Positions 12,301-22,975 of a stretch of DNA of 64,000 nucleotides are shown piece after piece. Location of the stretch: assembly GCA_949361645.1 (NCBI GenBank), contig OX442416.1:20347530-20411529 (forward strand), written 5' to 3'. The notes under the pieces were generated by a model. The model was given only the letters and a program-made list of their open reading frames with translations. It had not been told where the DNA came from and did not search any database. Each line of letters starts with the position of its first letter. The first letter of the stretch is position 1. The DNA comes from Spongilla lacustris (Eukaryota; Porifera; Demospongiae; Spongillida; Spongillidae). The translations under genes and the position numbers were made by a program.

Positions 12301-15067
12301 CCCACTTGCACACAACACCCCACACTCATGCACAAAACCCACACTCACACACAACACCCCACACACACAACACCCCACACACACAACACCCCACACACAC
12401 AACACCCCACACACACAACACCCCACACACACAACACCCCACACACACAACACCCCACACACACAACACCTCACACAACACCTCACACAACACCTCACAC
12501 AACACCTCACACACAACACCTCACACAACACCTCACACAACACCTCACACACAACACCTCACACAACACCTCACACACAACACCTCACACAACACCTCAC
12601 ACAACACCTCACACACAACACCTCACACACAACTCACACACAACACCTCACACACACAACACTTCACACAACACCCACTTGCACACAACACCCCACTTGC
12701 ACACAACACCCCAGCACACAACACCACACTCATGCACAACACCCACACTCACACACAACACCCACACTCACCCACACACACAACACCCCACACACACAAC
12801 ACCCCACACACACAACACCCCACACACACAACACCCCACACACACAACACCCCACACACACAACACCCCACACACACAACACCCCACACACACAACACCC
12901 CACACACACAACACCCCACACACACAACACCCCACTTGCACACAACACCCCACTCGCACACAACACCCCACTCGCACAAAACACCCCACTCGCACACAAC
13001 ACCCCACTCGCATACAACACCCCACTCGCATACAACACCCCACTCGCATACAGTGCCGTACACCCACAAGTTCACACTCGCGCGCGCGTGTATTCGAGTC
13101 GAGCGCGAGTCGCGCGCGAGTCGATTAGCGAGTGCAATTAGCCCTCGATACACGCGCTGTTGCGAGCGTCACTCAAATACCTATTTACGGCATACCTACA
13201 GATGATTACGTTAGTTTCAAGCTATTAATAGCATATGTTTCTGTTCCAGCTGTTTTGCTTTGAGTTAAGGCGCGCGAGTTATTATTGCACTCGATCGAGT
13301 TGCGCGCGAGTCGAGCGCGTGTCGAGTGCGAGTCGAGCGCGCGCGAGTGTGAACTTGTGGGTGGACGGCACTGTACAACACCCCACTCGCATACAACACC
13401 CCACTCGCATACAACACCCCACTCGCACAAAACACCCCACTCGCACACAACACCCCACTCGCACACAACACCCCACACACACAACACCTCACACACACAA
13501 CACCCCACTCGCATACAACACCCCACTCGCATACAACACCCCACTCGCATACAACACCCCACTCGCATACAACACCCCACTCGCATACAACACCCCACTC
13601 GCATACATCACCCCACTCGCACACAACACCCCACGCATACAACACCCCACTCGCATACAACACCCCACTCGCATACAACACCCCACTCGCATACATCACC
13701 CCACTCGCACACAACACCCCACTCGCATACAACACCCCACACACACAACACCTCACACACACAACACCCCACTCGCATACAACACCCCACTCGCATACAA
13801 CACCCCACTCGCATACAACACCCCACTCGCATACAACACCCCACTCGCATACAACACCCCACTCGCATACAACACCCCACTCGCACACAACACCCCACAC
13901 ACACAACACCTCACACACACAACACCCCACTCGCATACAACACCCCACTCGCATACAACACCCCACTCGCATACAACACCCCACTCGCATACAACACCCC
14001 ACTCGCATACAACACCCCACTCGCATACATCACCCCACTCGCACACAACACCCCACGCATACAACACCCCACTCGCATACAACACCCCACTCGCATACAA
14101 CACCCCACTCGCATACATCACCCCACTCGCACACAACACCCCACTCGCACACAACACCCCACTCGCATACAACACCCCACACACACAACACCTCACACAC
14201 ACAACACCCCACTCGCATACAACACCCCACTCGCATACAACACCCCACTCGCATACAACACCCCACTCGCATACAACACCCCACTCGCACACAACACCCC
14301 ACACACACAACACCCCACACACACAACACCTCACACACACAACACCCCACTCGCATACAACACCCCACTCGCATACAACACCCCACTCGCATACAACACC
14401 CCACTCGCATACAACACCCCACTCGCATACAACACCCCACTCGCATACAACACCCCACTCGCATACAACACCCCACTCGCATACATCACCCCACTCGCAC
14501 ACAACACCCAACTCAAACATAACACCCCACTTGCATACAACACCCCACTCACACACAACACCCCACTCGCACACAACACCCCACTCGCACACAACACCCC
14601 ACTCGCACACAACACCCCACTCACACACAACACCCCACTCGCACACAACACCCCACTCGCACACAACACCCCACTCGCACACAACACCCCACACACACAA
14701 CACCTCACACACACAACACCCCACTCGCATACAACACCCCACTCGCATACTTCACCCCACTCGCATACTTCACCCCACTCGCACACAACACCCAACTCAA
14801 ACATAACACCCCACTCGCATACAACACCCCACTCGCATACATCACCCCACTCGCACACAACACACAACTCAAACATAATACCCCACTCGCATACAACACT
14901 CACACCCCTATTCTCACCACTCCCCAATGGTCCTTAGTAGCCCTATCCTACTGCTCTGGATTCTAAGTCTCTTAGATCAAGACAGTTTAATTCTAATTGT
15001 TATCTGAAGCATAACTAGATATATTTGCATTGACACATTGCTTTTGTTCTTTGTATTAAGTGGTTGA

Positions 15068-15127
<60 letters not shown>

Positions 15128-18060
15128 TGTGTGTGTGATCGATGAGCATTTTGTACCAGGTATGTAAACATGTATCAGAATGTAAGGGTCAAATTAATTG
15201 GAATTCAAGAATTGATTCTGACCCTCTTTTTTTTACTGTGAACTCCTCAGGGAGTGCCTATTTTGACATGCATATGCACCAATTAACATTATTTTTCTCT
15301 TTCCACCAGTTTATCTTAAATGTTGAAGCGATGATATTCAGTGACGGTGAAGAGAGAATACTCCCATCTGCTGCTTGTTGTTATTGTACTGTATCGTGTA
15401 ACATATTCATAGGATCCTTATCATGTATTTATCTTGTACTTAATTGCCAAGGTCCTTGTTATGACGTATAGGTAACAGGGCTTTTATGCTAAAGGCGGAA
15501 CTATAATGACGGTTGCTTGGAACGACCGGCATGCTTGATATGGACCAGTACAGAATATTTGTTGCAGATGTTCCCCGCTCAACTCACGTGATTAAGCAGC
15601 CGCATACAAAGAGTATTCGGCCGCTTTAAAATGATATAGGAACTAGCTATGTAAAAGGCGAAACACAAAAACCTAGTTTATCGGGCTGAAAGGTGTGCGT
15701 ATGTGTCGTACATAGATTTTACTAATTGGATCCATTCACCGCTTGTCTTGGAAGTTAGTTAACGGAAGTTTAATACCATATAAACTTTGCTCATGTGCAT
15801 AATTTCATTTATATAAGCACTTTAACTTCAAACAACTTCATGTATAAGTAATACATTAATAAGCGGGGTGCATTCTAGGGTAGTTTACGAGTTCAGCTAC
15901 ACAATGACATAGCACAATGCCAAGTTGCGCACCGACCTAGTTCCGCCTCGAGCGATTTTCCCTTGCCAAACATGGCTGAACTAAAACGTCGGAATAGCTT
16001 TATCGCAACGTCCAGTAAATTCGTGGAGTGGATATTGAGAATCCTCAGTTCGTGTTCTTTCTTTACATATATGACTTAGGTGCTTTCATTATAGTAATCT
16101 GAAAGAAAAATAACCAAGCGTAACATGCATTTTCAAGCTAATTTTAATTACGTTACGGGGGGGGTCACGACCTTAATTGCGTTGAGAAATTCTTTTATTG
16201 TAATGAATTGGTAGGTATTAATGGCATATTATATTACACTAAACAAGTACTAAATGATGTAGGAATTAAAATGCAGCGAACTGGTGACTCATTTCATGCA
16301 TTTTAGTAGTTGTAGATTCAAGAGATCTTACAGAACCACCATGCCTTGCCCGTGCCAGACGTCCAACAAGAAAAATAGATGATGGTTCCATTTAAACACC
16401 CAAGGAATACTATAGAAAGACATACTATGAAGTTATTGATATCATCGTTCAAGAGTTATCAAGACGTTTTGATGGAGTTTCTCTAAGATTAGTTATGCAG
16501 ATTGAATGTACCCTGTTAATGGCAGCAAATAATAAAGGGCCAGAAACAATTACAGTTGATGAAATGATTCTTACCTTATTCTTACCATGATTTGGATGAA
16601 GGGAAGTTGCTGAGCCAGATAAATATTGAAATCCTCAATATTAGCAATGGGGATGTTTTCAGAGGTAGTGAAACTCCTCAAGATATTTTTGACTATACCT
16701 GTAGCAACTGCTACTGCTGAGAGGTCATTGTCTGCGCTAAGATGACTAAAAACGTACCTGAGGTCTACAAAGACTCAAGAACAATTAAACAATGTCATGC
16801 TACTCCATTGCCATAAGGAGAGGTCAGACTGCATTGAACTTATCGAAATAGCTAAAGACTTCAAGCGCAAATGACTATAGAATAAGCACATATTAAATAC
16901 AGTAACTCTATAGCATGCATTATATAGTATAATTCCCATTTGAGTAAAAGTGATGTTACATTTTACATGTACTTCTTTCATCACAAGCGATAAATTTTTA
17001 ATTCAGTAATATTATAAAATTTCAACAATTCCTATAGCGGTTATCCGGACGACATATGCATGTTTAATAAAGGCCTAAGCGTCTTGTATGGCCCCCGCTT
17101 TTTTGTGTAGTTTTTGGAGTTTATTTAAGCACACAACGCGTTGGCTTCTAATGGGGGAGCTTACAGCTCTCCTCCCTACCCCCTAGCTGGGCAGTGCTCC
17201 CCTCCCACACCCTCCCCGGGGCAGCAGCATATCGCCCCCCCCCCCCCCCCCCCCCCCCCCTGCTATTATCTTCTTCCGATGCCTGGCCAGTGCCTGAATT
17301 GAGCATGCAGTACAATAAGAAGACACTTTAAAAAAATTAAATGCGTGTGTTGTCAGCCCGTCCTTGTCTATTAACTTGTATAGCAGTTCTTGCAGCTTTC
17401 ATATACTTCAGTTGCTGCCTACCAGCACTTACATGGTTTCTATGGTTTTAGACCGGTGATACTGGGTGTTAATTATTCGAGTTGCCAATCCTCTATTCAT
17501 ATTATCTATAGTATACCTACTACCCGACCAAACGCGGTAGTAGGGCCCGCCCAACTAGACCAACCGTTCATTCATCTCATACATAATATATCCGAGACAC
17601 CCACTGTGGACTTACAATGGCTCGCACGAGCAGTCGTACGCCATTTACACCGTCAACGTAATCCGACTTTGCAGTGTTATCTATATCCATGGCTTCCAGC
17701 CCCGCCAATCCCTTGCACTCTTCTCTGTGTAGAGGCCAATCCTTTTTCTGACAATTAAAGCAGTTCGAAATTATTTCAACGCACGGCATCGAAATCAGTA
17801 ACGGTCAAACCTGCCTGGCAATCCTTCCCGCAATACCACACTCTTTTGTGGCAGCCCGCGCATCCCAGCAGCGGCGTATCATGTGGTTTGCTCAAGCACA
17901 TTTGGCAGGCTTTGTGCGCCATCTTGACCACGTGGACAATTGGGACTTCCGCCAGTACTTTGGAGCCAGCTGGTACCCGTCTGGTGGCATACAGACCTCT
18001 ACCATAGACAGCGTCCTCCTTCTGGCAGTAGATAGCGGCCATTATAAAGGTATTGAACAA
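4902..18060 (-). CDS. SMYD-type SET/MYND protein-lysine methyltransferase, 13 exons
   Basis: Predicted exons in coding order: 18060-17815, 17747-17616, 9629-9584, 9522-9377, 9261-9188, 9126-9030, 8968-8800, 8739-8647, 8590-8533, 8476-8407, 8355-8230, 6782-6684, 5063-4902. They sum to 1518 bp (505 residues and stop) and every junction keeps phase. Domain order is that of SMYD enzymes: N-terminal SET piece with GRGLYATRRV, MYND zinc finger, rest of SET with NHSCEPNC and ISYID, post-SET cysteines, C-terminal helical repeats ending in a THGHEHAL motif like SMYD2/3. Such enzymes use S-adenosylmethionine to methylate lysines in histones or other proteins. The first intron would use a GC donor. Start is Met at 18060, or 18042. 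An extra exon inside the 8-kb intron between exons 2 and 3 is possible, and that join rests on phase and family order only. Subfamily is not assigned. Confidence 0.8.
5468..6273. mobile_element. Diverged TIR element (MITE-like) in a SMYD intron
   Basis: The left arm from 5468 (ACCCGGGGGTAC, GTTTGCCGTTCTGTCACTAA) is complementary to the right arm ending at about 6273, with both arms recognisable for roughly 100 bp (for example AAGATATGTAA near 5572 and its complement near 6170). No transposase is visible, and no clear target duplication was found. Confidence 0.55.
6541..6568. repeat. Poly-C tract (about 28 bp)
   Basis: An uninterrupted C run in a SMYD intron, one of about a dozen long poly-C/poly-G runs in the window. 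Confidence 0.95.
8800..9629 (-). CDS. SMYD exons 3-7: catalytic SET core and post-SET
   Basis: Five exons separated by introns of 54-115 bp. Exon 5 (9261-9188) has LFTIHDEAEMGENIGRGMYP, matching the SMYD block before the NHSC motif. Exon 6 (9126-9030) has MLNHSCEPNC and RDVAAGEQ, the pseudoknot part of SET that binds cofactor. Exon 7 (8968-8800) opens with FFISYID, which holds the usual catalytic tyrosine position, then a cysteine cluster (CGFVPSCKHC) like the post-SET zinc site. The exon 7 donor (A/GTGGGT at 8800) is chosen on phase. A CA microsatellite lies in the 115-bp intron (9319-9363). Confidence 0.85.
9765..10516. repeat. 28-bp minisatellite, about 27 copies
   Basis: The tandem unit contains GCAGATGTAGGTGCTCTGAC followed by CTCTACAT or CTCTATGT. 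Copies are very uniform and differ mainly at the last two variable bases, which implies recent expansion or homogenisation. The array lies in the large SMYD intron just upstream of exon 3. Confidence 0.97.
10517..11860. other. Intron stretch without recognised gene
   Basis: This is the interior of the 8-kb SMYD intron. Around 11745-11860 on the - strand there is an open stretch (VQCVAAQEQIAGDKECSV) that could be an extra exon, but it lacks convincing phase-0 splice sites. Otherwise only short frames and a small CA run near 11411 were seen. Confidence 0.4.
11865..14900. repeat. 3-kb CA-rich satellite of 16- and 18-bp units
   Basis: A tandem array built from two related units: 16 bp (CAACACCCCACACACA) mainly in the left half, and 18 bp (CAACACCCCACTCGCATA) mainly in the right half, with shorter 13-14 bp variants (CAACACCTCACA) at 12470-12650. 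Higher-order blocks repeat, for example the pattern at 13495-13760 is similar to 13915-14190. Long open frames on both strands are by-products of the low-complexity repeat and not genes. The array is interrupted by a MITE at 13051-13373. Confidence 0.95.
13051..13373. mobile_element. Palindromic Tc1/mariner-like MITE inside the satellite
   Basis: The terminal inverted repeats begin CAGTGCCGTACACCCAC at 13051 and close with the complement (one mismatch) at 13373. The arms continue into CG-rich sequence (CACTCGCGCGCG). A TA dinucleotide flanks each end (13049-13050 and 13374-13375), and removing the element plus one TA restores an intact satellite unit. CAGTG-type ends with a TA duplication fit the Tc1/mariner superfamily. 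There is no coding capacity in 323 bp. Confidence 0.8.
15067..15126. repeat. GT microsatellite
   Basis: About 30 GT repeats in the large SMYD intron, followed by one variant CT step. Confidence 0.95.
16310..16874 (+). pseudogene. Decayed hAT transposase, C-terminal dimerisation region
   Basis: Read across frameshifts and stops, the + strand shows KEYYRKTYYEVIDIIVQEL, SLRLVMQIE and, near 16695-16870, a hAT C-terminal dimerisation block (PVATATAERSLSALR, TYLRSTKTQEQLNNVMLLHC). That block is one of the most conserved parts of hAT transposases of the zinc-finger MYM/P52rIPK-like group. At least one stop falls inside it (after SALR), and the sequence before about 16310 is not recognisable. It lies in the SMYD intron, opposite in strand to the host gene, and may have mobilised the GC-rich non-autonomous hATs in this window. 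Confidence 0.8.
17060..17262. mobile_element. hAT-type non-autonomous end fragment with poly-C
   Basis: The stretch GCGTTGGCTTCTAATGGGGG, then GGAGCTTACAGC and a C-rich region matches the internal block of the nested hAT at 2280-2400, ending in a poly-C run at 17237-17261. It directly follows the decayed hAT transposase, so the two may be halves of one element. Confidence 0.55.
17616..18060 (-). CDS. SMYD exons 1-2: SET start and MYND zinc finger
   Basis: Exon 1 (18060-17815) carries GRGLYATRRVPAGSKVLAE, the first SET strand block, and the first MYND cysteines (CQMC, CAGC, YCGKDC). Exon 2 (17747-17616) completes the finger with DWPLHREEC. Together these give the C-x2-C, C-x2-C, YC-x3-C, W-x3-H-x3-C pattern of MYND. 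The 67-bp intron is read best as GC-AG (CAG/GCAGGT), because the GT a few bases downstream would put exon 2 out of frame. Exon 2 ends at a consensus GTAAGT donor. Confidence 0.85.
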
Positions 18061-18501
18061 AAGAACAAAAATTGAACGAACGAACAGCTGCGATATCGAA
18101 GGAGTTTGCTATTAAGCTGCGCATGCGCGCATGCAAGCTTGCAAATATTGTTAATCATTAACAATAATACTTTGAGGACCCGAGAAGTTCCCCAAAATTG
18201 TTCATGAATTATTTTTCGCACCGAATGTTCAGTGCTCAATTTGGTTAAACAAGCTTGTTGGGTGTTATAACTTATAAACAGTTGTACCTATAGAATTTAA
18301 ACAACAGCACTCATGGGATGTTATGATAAATAAACGACAAAGCAGCGATCGCTCCACAAGCGCGCTTAAAAAACGTTTTCATATATATATATATATACAT
18401 ATACAACTGCTTAAATTGAGCACCGCCATCAGACTTATAACTTCATATGGCCATGGTAAAACAAGCACTCAGCGATCGGTTCATACATGATTTCTTTAAA
18501 C

Positions 18502-18998
18502 TACGGTGGCCCGGTAGGTCGCGCGTACGAGCAACGGTTGGAGAGCAAAAATTGGTACGAGCGGTGGTTGGGGAGCAAAATTGCGTACGAGCCAAGAGCA
18601 AAATTGCGTACGAGCCAAGAGCAAAATTGCGTACGAGCCAAGAGCAAAATTGCGTACGATCCGAGAGCAAAATTGAGTACGAGCCGACATCAAAAATGCG
18701 TACGATCCGAGAGCAAAAATGTGCACGAGCCCAGACGTAGGAGCTGAGAGCAAAAGTGCGTAGAAGCTACGAGCAGTTGTTTACATGCGTTTTCCAATAC
18801 GTCATGATTGGTCATGGCGGTAAAAATAGCAACATGTCTTCCATCGCGATTTGTTCACGATGATCCGTTTTACAGTTTCTGTTTTTGTTTAGAACTTGCC
18901 CACGGAATGCAGAGCGTTATTAGGCAGCGCAAGGTTATGCCAGTTATCCTCGCTATTTGCGTGTGTGTGTACTACTGCACTGTATCATCCTCACGTGT

Positions 18999-19049
<51 letters not shown>

Positions 19050-19153
19050 TCTGTGTCACTGTGCGTGCGTGCCTGTGTGTGTTGTGTGTGAATTACAGAC
19101 AGCGTGTGTGTATGTGTCATGTGTGTGTGTGTATGTGTCATGTGTGTGTGTGT

Positions 19154-19192
<39 letters not shown>

Positions 19193-20233
19193 GCCTTGCT
19201 GCTAAAGCCACAAGGTAGGCCTATATCTCCCGTGTAACAAAGCTCATGTCTTCTTTTACTATTACAGCTCAAATGCTGACAGAACGTGAGTTTGGTTTTA
19301 TAAAGCTGTATAATAGTTATGTCACACACACAGGATATAGGATTTCAGTCTGCTAAGGGACATATAACTCTGAAACCGTATTTAACTGCATGATTAGTGT
19401 GGCAATCTATTTTCCTGTAGATGATCATGCAGGAGCCACCACTCTTCATTTGGGATTCTGCCATCACTCAATGGTCCAAATGTTGTAATGAACCACATCC
19501 CTCTGGCCCAAGTTCAAACCAACAGAAGTCATGAGGATCTAGCGAGGGTTTCTTTCATTTCAGCTGAACTCCTGGCCACTGCTCCCTGGAGGTGATCCTG
19601 TGTCCAAGGCGAGGCTTTTATCTGCCTCTAAATAGGAATCTGGTGCCTGGTTGCAAACCTTACCAGTCACCTCCCTGGGCCTTTGCATGGACGGTACACT
19701 ATCTGATGTAACTGGTAAGGTGTGCAACCAGGCACCAGATTCCATTTTAGAGGCAGATAAAAGCCTCGCCTTGGACACAGGATCAGGAGCAGTGGCCAAG
19801 AGTTCAGCTGAAATGGAAGAAACCCTCGCTAGATCTCATGACCTTTGTCGGTGTGAACTTGGGCCAGAGGGATGTGGTTCATTACGACATTTGGACCATT
19901 GAGTAATGGCAGAATCCCAAATAGAGTGGTGACTCCTGCATGATCATCTACAGGAAAATAGATTGTTACACTACTCATGCAGTTAAGTACAGTTTCAGAG
20001 TTATATGTCCCTTCTAGAGCCAGCAGACTGAAATCCTATTTACAAATTGAAACTACCAGCTTTATAAAACCAAACTCACGTTCTGTCAGCATTTGAACTG
20101 TAATAGTAAGAGAAGACATGAGCTTTGTTACAAGGGAGATATAGGCCTACCTTGTGGCTTTAGCAGAAGGCCACACACACACACGCACACATGCAGTGAC
20201 ACAAACACGCGCGCGCACACACACAAACACAGA

Positions 20234-20299
<66 letters not shown>

Positions 20300-20790
20300 A
20301 CACGTGAGGATGATACTTACCCGACAGTGCAGTAGTACACACACACGCAAATAGCGAGGATAACTGGCATAACCTTGCGCTGCCTAATAACGCTCTGCAT
20401 TCCGTGGGCAAGTTCTAAACAAAAACAGAAACTGTAAAACGGATCATCGTGAACAAATCGCAGTCAGGAAGACATGTTGCTATTTTTACCGCCATGACCA
20501 ATGACGTATTGGAAAACGCATGTTAACAACTGCTCGTAGCTTCTTAGCACTTTTGCTCTCAGCTTCTACGCATTTTTGCTCTGGGCTCGTGCACATTTTT
20601 GCTCTCGGATCGTACGCATTTTTGATGTCGGCTCGTACTCAATTTTGCTCTCGGATCGTACGCAATTTTGCTCTTGGCTCGTACGCAATTTTGCTCTTGG
20701 CTCGTACGCAATTTTGCTCCCCAACCACCGCTCGTACCAATTTTTGCTCTCCAACCGTTGCTCGTACGCGCGACCTACCGGGCCACCGTA
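18502..20790. mobile_element. 2.29-kb palindromic foldback element
   Basis: The left arm 18502-19667 and right arm 19711-20790 are inverted copies separated by about 43 bp. Ends are TACGGTGGCCCGGTAGG and its exact complement. The flanks share TTAAAC (18496-18501 and 20791-20796), a likely 6-bp target duplication. Each arm carries, from the outside in, a 23-bp tandem repeat (GCGTACGAGCCAAGAGCAAA), a region with GGAATGCAGAGCG, a long GT/CA microsatellite (18965-19195 and 20167-20345), and unique sequence. No protein gene was seen, and the superfamily is not assigned. It sits 440 bp upstream of the SMYD start. Confidence 0.9.
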
Positions 20791-20879
20791 TTAAACTCTA
20801 TACTGATTTAGAACTGTTCATTTCAATCCGGTATTATACACCTACTAACCCGAGTTAGATCAGGGTGTTGGAGGTAGCG

Positions 20880-22575
20880 TACAGACACACAAAATTTATT
20901 ACGGATACTATAATGATATTGAACTAATGCCACGAGGATTAAAATAGATTTAAAACACACAAGTGCAATGATATAACACTGTTATTGTATAAGCCGGTAG
21001 AACTAAACAGATCAGACTGTTACTCAGTCCGTGCATGTTGCCTTGTTACCAGGCCTATAGGTGGGCACCATCTTCATGTATGTACATGTGGCGATCTGGT
21101 AGGCACATCTTGCTGGCATCAAAACCACATATGTATCAGCTGATAGTGTGGTCAGTAATTGGCTCATTGACACATTGCCTGTTAGTGATGATGATCACAG
21201 AGAATATAATGAAATATAAGTGACAATGAGTATGCAATGGTTGAGACTGACTACAATGATAATGGAGAATGAATGAGTACAACGATGTGATAAGTGGCTG
21301 TCACTTAATGGAGACTAGAAGCCTAAGTCTCTAAGCAGGTCAAAGGGGATGAGGTCATAGGTCTTCACGAGCTTTCTGACTATTGCTCAATTAATCAGTG
21401 GAATGACCTCTTGAACAAACTGTTCTGAATCAGTGTGTGAAAGAAGATCTTCATGCACATGCCTTTGTCAGAGCATGTTCATGCCCATGGGTCACCACTT
21501 CTGCCTTAACAGCCTGCAAGTTACAAGTTTTCAATGCAGTAGGCAAGGTTAATTACAGGAGAGGTGGCAGAAGTTTTCAGTTACAATATGAGTTAGCAAT
21601 ACCACTTAACTGCTTGAAAATCATAACCTTCACTTTGCTCTTTGTTTAACTATTATCAGTGTAGGTAGTAGGTTGTATGTGTGTTCAGTTAATTTTACTT
21701 TGAATGGTTATAGACCATCATTTAGCTTCATTATTTTTATTATTGATTATTAACTTTCACAACAATTGCAATACGCAGCAGCCTGCATGTGCTATAATCC
21801 GTTACTAAGGTATATAACAGATGTGCTGTAGTATCTTGATTACGCATGCCTAGGAATACATGTACAACTAACATCCTTGTAACATAGATCACTCCCCTGT
21901 CACACATTCCAACACTACACGCATACACACACAACAGACACACATGCACACACACACACACATACACACAGAAAATGATTGCATACATAGAAATCAACAC
22001 AATATAGCAGAGAACAGTTCAAGGGGGGGGGGGGGGGGGGGGGAGGGGGAGGGGCTCAATCCTAGTAAGGATGGCTGATGCTACTGATCACACAGGGCAG
22101 GTGTTTAGCCTGCCATATAGGTCACATATGATGACATACTTTGGCTTGGAGCAGGTGATTGCCAGCCATGAAACCAACTGAGCAAAACTCTACATAGAAT
22201 GATTCAGTAACAATATAGTAATACTGATGTCGAACAATTTAATACTCTCTTGTACTGATGTTTTATTCATTTTTTGTTTTGAAAGCAGTTTCTTAATCCT
22301 TCCATTGAGCTCTAGAATATTGGACTATGGGGTAAATACAGTTTATCTTGCCCCCACCCTTGGGTTCACATTCTTATACAATGTGCTATACATTACTTTG
22401 TGGACATCCAGCATGAATGAATTGAAGTGCAGGGTCTGGGTACCCGACTAATGCTACTAACAAGGCTTTGTTCACACTAACCTCTTGGAGTGCTGACACA
22501 GCAGCCATGTATGGAGACCCCTTCTTCAAAGCCTGCAGACCAGCACCAAGGCTCACCAATATGAACCTACAGTTG
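20880..22575 (-). pseudogene. Decayed duplicate of SMYD C-terminal exons (copy 2)
   Basis: On the - strand, 22570-22489 matches SMYD exon 12 (LKKGSPYMAAVSALQE followed by the same GTTAGTG donor), and about 21510-21370 matches exon 13 (VVTHGHEHALTKAC). A 4-bp insertion in exon 13 (near 21454) breaks the frame shortly after KAC. Introns and 3' flank are also shared with 4.7-6.9 kb and with 25.9-27.3 kb. The SET and MYND exons are missing. Confidence 0.8.
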
Positions 22576-22975
22576 TGAGCGGATGATAGTATTACATAAG
22601 CTGTTTTAAAATGATTGGATCCAAGAGAGGTGATGTCACATGACTAATTTTCTATTCAATATCTCTCTGGTCCCATGCAAACGAAGCTTGTAAAAAAAAT
22701 TAAAAAAAAATTAAAAAGATATTGTATCCTGCACAGCCACTAGTGATTATCTTTGATATGACGGGCATTAGTTTTTCCTTGTCAGCTTCCCTTTAATTGG
22801 CCTGCCGGCATAGCAACAACCTTAGTCCATAGGTTTTAACGCTACCGTCTTTACTCAGTTACGTCACTTTGTTAGTTGCTTTATTTTACCGCTTCAGTTA
22901 AACATTATAACAATACAACAGCTGCATGTGTCTAATCGTGTTCAAACACAAGTTACTGGTTTATACACAAAGACT

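Noticed and set aside
11759..14937. Very long open frames (up to 550 codons) on both strands
   Set aside because: They are translations of the CA-rich satellite in several frames at once, with no start context, no domain and no codon bias. Treated as repeat.
18443..20858. Repetitive Arg/Ser/Lys or Phe/Cys/Ser frames in the palindrome
   Set aside because: They arise from the 23-bp tandem repeat, which shifts frame each unit, and mirror each other in the two arms.
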